Shown here in pieces: positions 62,167-64,000 of a stretch of 64,000 nt of DNA. Where the stretch lies: NCBI GenBank assembly GCA_004001285.1, contig AP018697.1:2728001-2792000 (forward strand), in the 5' to 3' direction. The notes beneath the pieces were generated by a model, which was not told where the DNA came from, made no database searches, and saw only the letters and a program-made list of their open reading frames with translations. Made by a program: the position numbers and the translations under genes. Numbering within the stretch: position 1 is the stretch's first letter; every line of letters starts with the position of its first letter. Origin of the DNA: Arthrobacter sp. MN05-02 (GTDB taxonomy: Bacteria > Actinomycetota > Actinomycetes > Actinomycetales > Micrococcaceae).

Positions 62167-63114
62167 GTGCAGACCAGACGTCCGGCGAGGAGCGAGAACT
62201 CCGTGGGCGTGCTCTTCGGCATCGGCGCCTACGGGTTGTGGGGTCTGCTTCCGCTCTACTTCCTCGTCCTGGCGCCGGCGGGCCCGGTCGAGATCGTGGC
62301 CAACCGCGTGGTCTGGTCCCTGATCTTCTGTGCCCTCCTGCTGACCGCCCTGCGGTCCTGGCGGCCGCTGCTCACGGCGCTTCGCACACCGCGCATCGTC
62401 GGCACACTGGCGGTCGCAGCACTGCTCATCGCCGCCAACTGGCTGGTCTACACCTATGGGGTCACCACGGGACAGGCCATCGAGGCCGCTCTCGGCTACT
62501 TCATCAATCCCATCGTCTCCGTGCTGCTGGGCGTGATCGTGCTCCGCGAGAAGCTCCGCCCCCTGCAGTGGACCGCGATCGGCATGGGCGTCCTCGCAGT
62601 GATCGTCCTGGCCGTCGGGTATGGCGCCGTACCGTGGATCGCGCTCACCCTGGCCTTCTCGTTCGGCCTGTACGGGTTCGTCAAGAAAAAGGTCGGTCCG
62701 CGCGTCGACGCCGTGACCAGCCTCAGCATCGAGACGGTGGTCCTCGCGCCGATCGCCGTGGGCGTCATGATCTGGCTCGACGCGACGGGCGCGGCCACCC
62801 TCACGACCGAGGGCACCGCCCACTTCTGGATCATGGTCGCATCCGGCGTCATCACCGCGGTTCCCCTGATCTTCTTCGGCGCCGCCGCGCGCCGCCTGCC
62901 GCTGACCACGATCGGGCTGCTGCAGTACCTCGCTCCGGTGCTCCAGTTCCTGCTCGCACTGCTGGTCCTCGGCGAGGACATGCCTTTCGAGCGCTGGATC
63001 GGTTTCGGTCTCGTCTGGGTGGGCCTCGTCCTCCTCACCGTCGACATGCTCCGGACCGTCCGCCGCCAGCCGCGACGGGCGGGAGCACCCGAACCGGCGG
63101 TGACGGTGGCCTGA
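62167..63114 (+). CDS. rarD: EamA family transporter RarD
   Basis: A 315-residue polytopic protein with ten helices in two EamA repeats. LFGIGAYGLWGLLPLYFLVLA, GPVEIVANRVVWSLIFCALLL, GQAIEAALGYFINPIVSVLLGVIVLREKL and the second repeat LPLTTIGLLQYLAPVLQFLLALLVLGEDMP are characteristic of RarD. It is a drug/metabolite-type exporter or importer and the substrate is unknown. GTG starts at 62152, 62167 and 62203 are all in frame. I chose 62167 without strong evidence. Confidence 0.88.
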   Translation: MQTRRPARSENSVGVLFGIGAYGLWGLLPLYFLVLAPAGPVEIVANRVVWSLIFCALLLTALRSWRPLLTALRTPRIVGTLAVAALLIAANWLVYTYGVTTGQAIEAALGYFINPIVSVLLGVIVLREKLRPLQWTAIGMGVLAVIVLAVGYGAVPWIALTLAFSFGLYGFVKKKVGPRVDAVTSLSIETVVLAPIAVGVMIWLDATGAATLTTEGTAHFWIMVASGVITAVPLIFFGAAARRLPLTTIGLLQYLAPVLQFLLALLVLGEDMPFERWIGFGLVWVGLVLLTVDMLRTVRRQPRRAGAPEPAVTVA

Positions 63115-63132
63115 CGGCGCCCTGCTCCCCGG

Positions 63133-63672
63133 TCACGTCCCGGGCACGGGCATCGGCGGGCGAGCGGGTGCGGAGACCGGTCGCTCGAGCCGCTCCGGGA
63201 GTTCCGCAGCGAGATAGGCCGCGTTGAAGCGGGACAGCAGGGCCACGAGGTCGACGACGTCGACCTGGTCCCAGCCCTCGAGCTGCCGCCGGAAGTCGCG
63301 CCGCCGGCGCGCACGTGCAGCGTCCACGCGGCGGAGGCCCTCGTCCGTCAGGGCCACGGGACGCGACCGTTCGTCGTCGTTGGTGGTCCCGCGCTCCAGG
63401 AGGCCGAGCCTGCGCAGCGCCGCCACGTGTCCGCTGACCGCGGGTTTGCCCATGCCCAGGGATGCTGCCAGATCGGTCACCCGGCAGGGGCCGAGCATGC
63501 GCACGGCGGCCAGGACGCTGTAGGCGGCCGGCTCCATCGCGGCATCGATGCCACGAGCCAGCGCCCGGCACACCTGCTGCTCGCTGCGGCACATCGCGGC
63601 AGCCTTCTCCTCGACGACGTCGAGCGCGGCGCGGCGCGCAGCGCTTCCTGCGTACGTGCGATGTCCGTCCAT
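63133..63672 (-). CDS. MarR-family transcriptional regulator
   Basis: A 179-residue regulator with a winged helix at about 60-125 (VTDLAASLGMGKPAVSGHVAALRRLGLLERG, wing DERSRPVALTDEG). The N terminus has a Cys-containing helix and the C-terminal helix is followed by a Pro-rich tail. It converges with rarD, whose stop lies 18 bases away, so a regulatory link is not implied. ATG 63672 is preceded by TAGGAT with a six-base gap. Confidence 0.88.
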   Translation of the reverse strand: MDGHRTYAGSAARRAALDVVEEKAAAMCRSEQQVCRALARGIDAAMEPAAYSVLAAVRMLGPCRVTDLAASLGMGKPAVSGHVAALRRLGLLERGTTNDDERSRPVALTDEGLRRVDAARARRRRDFRRQLEGWDQVDVVDLVALLSRFNAAYLAAELPERLERPVSAPARPPMPVPGT

Positions 63673-63678
63673 GGCCGA

Positions 63679-63684
63679 ATCCTA
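63679..63684 (-). promoter_or_regulatory. -10 hexamer of the MarR gene at 63133, leaderless arrangement
   Basis: On the minus strand TAGGAT ends six bases before ATG 63672 and no ribosome binding site is visible. Confidence 0.45.
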
Positions 63685-63791
63685 GGCACGCGGAGGAGCC
63701 CCGGGACAGCAATCCCGCAGCATTACCCAGCATTACTCGCGCGACCGCTCGCCGGTCGACGCGCCCGTCGCAGGGCGGAGGAATCGCGAGG

Positions 63792-64000
63792 TCAGCCCGG
63801 GGTACGGATCCAGTCGCGGGGTACCACGACCATGGGCACCGGCAGCGCGCGGAGCATCTTGTTCGCCGTCGCACCGAGGAAGATCTGGCGGTGCTGGGCG
63901 AGGCGGCTCGATCCCACGATGACGAGCTCGCCGGGGTCCCATTCGATGTCGTCGATGGCCTCTTCGATCGTGCGGCCGTGCGCCACGATGATCGAGGCCT
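63792..64000 (-). CDS. universal stress protein, 3' part only (truncated by window edge)
   Basis: The last 69 residues of a UspA-type protein are visible. IIVAHGRTIEEAIDDIE and the nucleotide-binding signature GELVIVGSSRLAQHRQIFLGATANKMLRALPVPMVVV (read as G-2x-G-9x-G-S/T with a G-x-T-A-N variant) are typical. The start lies beyond the right edge. UspA proteins bind ATP and support stress tolerance. Its stop codon is at 63792-63794. Confidence 0.85.
   Translation of the reverse strand, partial: ASIIVAHGRTIEEAIDDIEWDPGELVIVGSSRLAQHRQIFLGATANKMLRALPVPMVVVPRDWIRTPG

Overview
The window is a dense, high-GC chromosomal segment of an actinobacterium. Gene content points to the Micrococcaceae (Arthrobacter and relatives): two GAF-ANTAR regulators, FprA-type ferredoxin-NADP reductase, a FurA-KatA pair, a CBS/cystathionine pair, RarD-type transporters and many GTG starts. 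This assignment is from family content and codon use, not from a search. No phage, integrase, transposase or CRISPR array is visible. Three tRNA genes are present (Met, Thr, Tyr).

Layout. 1-5.3 kb: a truncated XRE-cupin regulator divergent from a flavin oxidoreductase and a methyltransferase, then RtcB, two small proteins and a GAF-ANTAR regulator. 5.4-11.2 kb: a zinc-acquisition locus. It has a zinc-independent ribosomal protein L36 gene (rpmJ), a truncated COG0523 (CobW-like) GTPase remnant, the ABC ATPase AztA, and a divergent set AztB, AztD, AztC, AztD. AztC is broken by two frame disruptions. 11.4-16.3 kb: a TetR/SDR pair, a predicted glycosidase, a small membrane protein, a racemase and a GNAT enzyme. 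16.3-23.3 kb: tRNAs, a DEAD-box helicase, a MOSC protein, a KdpDE-like two-component system and a GT87 mannosyltransferase. 23.4-30.2 kb: an amidohydrolase, the transsulfuration pair (cystathionine beta-synthase and gamma-synthase/lyase), a permease and a tartrate/malate-type dehydrogenase. 30.2-40.3 kb: CapA-like protein, AlkA-like glycosylase, thioredoxin, a MarR/MFS operon, two surface acyltransferases and a lipoprotein. 40.5-49.6 kb: tRNA-Tyr, YajQ, HtpX, an MFS transporter, a lipase-like hydrolase, FurA-KatA, adenine-deaminase-type hydrolase and YitT. 49.6-57.2 kb: TetR/MMPL, an aldo/keto reductase, a second GAF-ANTAR regulator, and DUF779 with an aldehyde dehydrogenase. 57.3-64 kb: a LytM peptidase with a long Pro/Thr tail, a GAF plus winged-helix regulator, FprA, RarD, MarR and a truncated universal stress protein.

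Three themes link the genes. The zinc locus combines uptake (AztABC), periplasmic or surface zinc handling (two AztD) and ribosomal zinc sparing (C-minus L36). Redox and stress genes are spread through the window (FurA-KatA, thioredoxin, FprA, HtpX, aldehyde dehydrogenase). Many small regulator-target pairs are divergent or in tandem and carry readable palindromes or direct repeats.

Caveat on sequence quality. Seven conserved genes are broken by indels, almost all a single extra or missing G/C in a G/C run. This looks more like base-calling error than biology. I mark those genes as frameshifted and give the position of each break. At least nine genes also have a TANNNT-like -10 hexamer ending six or seven bases before the start codon, which suggests leaderless transcription.
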